Shown here: positions 15,784 to 18,208 of the stretch, in pieces
Layout: each line of letters opens with the position of its first letter
Position numbering within the stretch: the stretch's first letter is position 1
NCBI GenBank assembly: GCA_049615605.1
Contig: JBMZFW010000021.1
Span: forward strand, 1-18,208
DNA: 18,208 bases
Source of the DNA: JAQWUY01 sp049615605
GTDB lineage: Bacteria; Pseudomonadota; Alphaproteobacteria; JAQWUY01
Reading direction: 5' to 3'
Made by a program: the position numbers and the translations under genes
The notes under the pieces: generated by a model
Databases searched by the model: none
Seen by the model: only the letters and a program-made list of their open reading frames with translations
Told to the model about the DNA's origin: nothing

Positions 15784-15851
15784 GTTAAGTAAATGAATAT
15801 CTAACATATTTTGATAATAAATCAACCATTTTTTACAAAAAACAAGCAATT

Positions 15852-16331
15852 TTACTTATTATAATCTTTGAATGCTCTTTGTTTTTCAATTTTCCATTCA
15901 CGATCTTTGATATTTTGTCTTTTATCAACAGTTCTTTGACCTTTACCAAGACCGATTAACAATTTAACAATTCCCTTTTCATTAAAGTACATTTTTAATG
16001 GAATTGCCGTATATCCATTTTTCGCTAAACCAGAGATTATTTTATTAATTTCCCTGCGGTGCAATAACAGCTTTCTTGCCCTTTTCGGCTTATGCCCACC
16101 AAGTTTATTTGCGTTGTTGTATTCGTTAATGTGTAAATTTACAATTTCCAGTTCATCTTCCGATGTGGCTTGTACGTGTGCATCGTCCAACTTAACACTG
16201 CTAAGGCGAAGTGATTTTACTTCACTGCCGACCAACATAACACCCGCTTCATAAGTATCCGTTATTTCGTAATCAAACTTTGCACGACGATTATTGGCAA
16301 TTAATCCGTCATTTGTTTGTTTTTTACTCAT
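15852..16331 (-). CDS. smpB: SsrA-binding protein SmpB
   Basis: SmpB binds tmRNA and brings it to stalled ribosomes for trans-translation. The 159 residues follow the family closely. NNRRAKFDYEITDTYEAGV and LVGSEVKSLRLSSVKLDDAH make up the N-terminal barrel. LHINEYNNAN, RARKLLLHRREI and YTAIPLKMYFNEKGIVKLLI follow. The basic C-terminal tail GKGQRTVDKRQNIKDREW enters the decoding channel. Its ATG overlaps the dapA stop by 4 nt (ATGA), so the two are translationally coupled; the dapA-smpB pairing is known in alphaproteobacteria. No ssrA (tmRNA) gene is visible in this window. A 121-nt non-coding gap follows its stop. Confidence 0.97.
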   Translation of the reverse strand: MSKKQTNDGLIANNRRAKFDYEITDTYEAGVMLVGSEVKSLRLSSVKLDDAHVQATSEDELEIVNLHINEYNNANKLGGHKPKRARKLLLHRREINKIISGLAKNGYTAIPLKMYFNEKGIVKLLIGLGKGQRTVDKRQNIKDREWKIEKQRAFKDYNK

Positions 16332-17221
16332 AACAACCCTAGGTTTGATAATTCTTTATCAATAAGTTGTTTTGTTTCGTCCGATACTTTAACCATTGGT
16401 AATCTTACTTGATCATCGGTAATTAATCCCAGTCTTTTCATTGCATATTTTGCAGGACAAGGGTTTGGCTCTGCAAACAATGCATCGTGTAATGGGATTA
16501 ATTTTTGTTGCAATTCATTGAATTTATCCATTTCACCATTAATACGGTAATTGTGCAATTCAACCATAATTTCTGGAATTACATTTGCCGTTACCGATAT
16601 TGTACCCGTTGAACCAGCTTTTACAAATTCGTGGAATAAACCATCGTCACCACAAAGACTTGTAACATCGTAATCACCTTTGGCTTTCATTAATTCAGCT
16701 GTGTATTCTGGTTTACCTGTTGCGTCTTTAACACCAGTAAACACATCTGGAAAATCCTTTTTAAGTCGCATAAATGTTGCAACTTCCATATTTACAACTG
16801 AACGCCCAGGAATATTGTAAACCACAATTGGCAAATCAACTTCACGGGCAATTGATGCAAAGTGTTGATACATACCTTCTTGGTTTGGCTTATTGTAATA
16901 AGGCACAACAATTAACGCCGCATCCGCCCCGGCAAGTTTGGCATACGATGTAAGTTCAATTGCTTCACGCGTGCTGTTTGAACCTGTACCTGCAGCAACT
17001 GGAATTTTACCACCAGCCATTTGAATACACATATCAACAACCTGTTTGTGTTCCGCGTGTGATAATGTTGGGCTTTCCCCTGTTGTTCCCATTGGTACAA
17101 GACCATGCGTACCAATTTCCAAATGCTTAGCAACCATTTTTTCAAAGCTTTCTTTGTCAACTTCACGATTATCTAGCATCGGTGTAATTAGTGCAGGGAT
17201 TGAGCCATGTAATTTAACCAT
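16328..17221 (-). CDS. dapA: 4-hydroxy-tetrahydrodipicolinate synthase
   Basis: DapA condenses pyruvate with aspartate semialdehyde, the first committed step to lysine and to meso-diaminopimelate for peptidoglycan. The 297 residues form the class I aldolase barrel. Visible parts are SIPALITPM at the start, MGTTGESPTL with Thr46/Thr47 (44-53), Tyr135 and Arg140 in VYNIPGR, and the Schiff-base lysine Lys165 in FTGVKDATG. A full GTTGE loop plus Arg140 favours DapA over the related lyases NanA and KdgD. ATG 17221 follows AAGGA by 8 nt. It is the first gene of the minus-strand group and is divergent from hemH across 103 nt. Confidence 0.96.
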   Translation of the reverse strand: MVKLHGSIPALITPMLDNREVDKESFEKMVAKHLEIGTHGLVPMGTTGESPTLSHAEHKQVVDMCIQMAGGKIPVAAGTGSNSTREAIELTSYAKLAGADAALIVVPYYNKPNQEGMYQHFASIAREVDLPIVVYNIPGRSVVNMEVATFMRLKKDFPDVFTGVKDATGKPEYTAELMKAKGDYDVTSLCGDDGLFHEFVKAGSTGTISVTANVIPEIMVELHNYRINGEMDKFNELQQKLIPLHDALFAEPNPCPAKYAMKRLGLITDDQVRLPMVKVSDETKQLIDKELSNLGLL

Positions 17222-17250
17222 TGTTTTTATCCTTATTAATTTTTTAATTT

Positions 17251-17279
17251 AGAATACTCTTATTTTTGCTAAAAAACAA
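17251..17279 (-). promoter_or_regulatory. Predicted promoter for dapA-smpB
   Basis: On the minus strand TTGTTT (17279-17274) and TATTCT (17256-17251) are 17 nt apart. Matches to consensus are moderate (3 of 6 and 4 of 6). The leader would be about 22 nt and include the AAGGA site of dapA. The TTG is the end of the palindrome at 17277-17292. Confidence 0.35.
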
Positions 17280-17292
17280 GTATATATACTTG
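17277..17292. promoter_or_regulatory. Perfect 16-bp palindrome in the dapA/hemH divergent spacer (candidate operator)
   Basis: CAAGTATA followed by TATACTTG is a perfect inverted repeat with no spacer. It lies near the centre of the 103-nt spacer. Each end provides the TTG of a predicted -35 element, for hemH on the plus strand and for dapA on the minus strand. A dimeric regulator bound here would cover both. The regulator is unknown, and the match to known iron or heme boxes is poor. Confidence 0.45.
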
Positions 17293-17318
17293 ATTTTAAT
17301 GTAAAAGATTTTTACAAT
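17290..17318 (+). promoter_or_regulatory. Predicted promoter for hemH, giving a leaderless transcript
   Basis: TTGATT (17290-17295) and TACAAT (17313-17318) are 17 nt apart, with 4 of 6 and 5 of 6 consensus matches. The usual distance from the -10 puts the first transcribed base at about 17325, the A of the hemH ATG. No ribosome-binding sequence precedes that ATG, which agrees with a leaderless message. Confidence 0.4.
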
Positions 17319-17324
17319 ACACTT

Positions 17325-18208
17325 ATGAAATGTACATCAAAATCAAAAAATCAAAACAAAGTTGGAATTTTAATTGTAAACCTTGGTTCGCCTGATGAAC
17401 CAACGGCTTCGTCTGTGCGAAAATACCTTCGCCAATTCTTATCAGACCGCCGTGTAATTCAAATGAACCCTGTTTTATGGCAGATTATCCTTAACCTGTT
17501 CATACTTCCAACCCGCCCTAAAAAAGTGGCAAAGCTTTATAAATCAATATGGAACAATGATAAAAACGAAGCCCCATTAAAGACAGAAACCCGCAAACAA
17601 GCGGAAAAAATACAGGCAAAAACAGGTATTCCAACATATTTTGCAATGCGTTATCAAAATCCGTCAATATTAAGCACTATTAAACAAATGCAAAATGATG
17701 GAATTGACAGGGTCTTGGTTATTCCACTTTACCCACAATATTCCGCAACAACAACTGCATCAATCATGGACGATGTGGGGACAAGTTTATCCAAACTTAC
17801 AAAACAGCCAAGTATTCGTATTGCACCGCCATATTATGAAAATGAAAAGTATATCTCTGCATTAAACAATTCTATTAAGAACACCTTGCAAGTTATTGAT
17901 TTTAAACCAGAAAAAATAATATTTTCATATCACGGAATACCAAAATCATATCACAAAAAAGGCGATCCTTATCCGTGCCAATGTAAAAAGACAACTAAGT
18001 CTGTATTTGCAAAATCTGACTTTACAGACAGTGAATATTTCATTACTTCATTCCAGTCATTATTCGGTAAAGAAGAATGGGTAAAACCATACACAAATGA
18101 CACATTAATAAGCCTTGCAAAGTCCGGTGTTAAGAATGTGGCAATTATCGCCCCTGCTTTTGCCAGTGATTGTTTGGAAACAACCGAAGAAATATGCGAA
18201 GAATTAAG
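17325..18208 (+). CDS. hemH: Ferrochelatase, 3' end outside window
   Basis: HemH inserts ferrous iron into protoporphyrin IX, the final step of heme synthesis. The frame runs from ATG 17325 to the window edge without a stop, giving 294 residues of an expected 320-350. Translation shows VGILIVNLGSPDEP (about 13-26), then VLVIPLYPQYSATTTAS, the catalytic His203 in SYHGIPKSY, GDPYPCQCKKTT (213-224), FQSLFGKEEW (243-252), and DCLETTEEI with the conserved Glu285. No nearer in-frame ATG precedes the conserved core, and the first 12 residues are polar and lysine-rich. hemB is the only other heme gene here and lies about 7.5 kb away in a separate unit. Confidence 0.96.
   Translation, partial: MKCTSKSKNQNKVGILIVNLGSPDEPTASSVRKYLRQFLSDRRVIQMNPVLWQIILNLFILPTRPKKVAKLYKSIWNNDKNEAPLKTETRKQAEKIQAKTGIPTYFAMRYQNPSILSTIKQMQNDGIDRVLVIPLYPQYSATTTASIMDDVGTSLSKLTKQPSIRIAPPYYENEKYISALNNSIKNTLQVIDFKPEKIIFSYHGIPKSYHKKGDPYPCQCKKTTKSVFAKSDFTDSEYFITSFQSLFGKEEWVKPYTNDTLISLAKSGVKNVAIIAPAFASDCLETTEEICEEL

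Noticed and set aside
15731..15851. Small RNA or ssrA in the 121-nt smpB-rpoZ gap
   Set aside because: It is AT-rich with no stable stem, tRNA-like end or tag frame. Only a promoter candidate is supported.
17247..17265. TTTAGAA near dapA as an Irr-type iron box
   Set aside because: Only a half-site is present; the other arm is not matched. It reads better as the dapA -10 region.

Overview
The window is a gene-dense stretch of core bacterial chromosome from a low-GC (about one third GC by eye) Gram-negative, most likely an alphaproteobacterium. Three things point there. The first is the gene order rpiB-glyA-nrdR-ribD-ribE-ribB-ribH-nusB-thiL beside hemB. The second is the order smpB, rpoZ-rel-DUF2062-acpS-lepB-rnc-era. 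The third is NrdR, omega, BamE and HemB sequences of the alphaproteobacterial type. The AT-rich composition and compact packing would suit an uncultivated host-associated lineage, but that is inference. I see no mobile element, phage gene, CRISPR array, rRNA or tRNA.

Layout. (1) 1-1117, plus strand: the 3' end of recG, then a BamE-like outer-membrane lipoprotein. (2) 1123-8674, minus strand, transcribed right to left: rpiB, glyA, nrdR, ribD, ribE, ribB, ribH, nusB, thiL and an MFS transporter. From glyA to the MFS gene the gaps are under 30 nt, and the last two genes overlap, which looks like one operon. It covers one-carbon metabolism, repression of ribonucleotide reductase, riboflavin synthesis, rRNA antitermination and the last step of thiamine diphosphate synthesis. 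(3) 8815-9801, plus strand: hemB, divergent from rpiB and convergent with era. (4) 9837-17221, minus strand: dapA-smpB, then after a 121-nt gap rpoZ-rel-DUF2062-acpS-lepB-rnc-era, tightly packed. (5) 17325 to the end, plus strand: hemH, divergent from dapA and cut by the window edge.

The genes are ordinary housekeeping genes and I do not see a new multigene system. The most interesting signals are regulatory. A perfect 16-bp palindrome lies midway between dapA and hemH, and its two ends supply the TTG of the -35 elements of both predicted promoters. hemH is predicted to be leaderless. A hairpin over the rpoZ stop codon sits directly before the ribosome site of rel, which starts with TTG. HemB has the cysteine-free metal site, which implies Mg rather than Zn. 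An uncharacterised transporter is translationally coupled to the riboflavin/thiamine operon.
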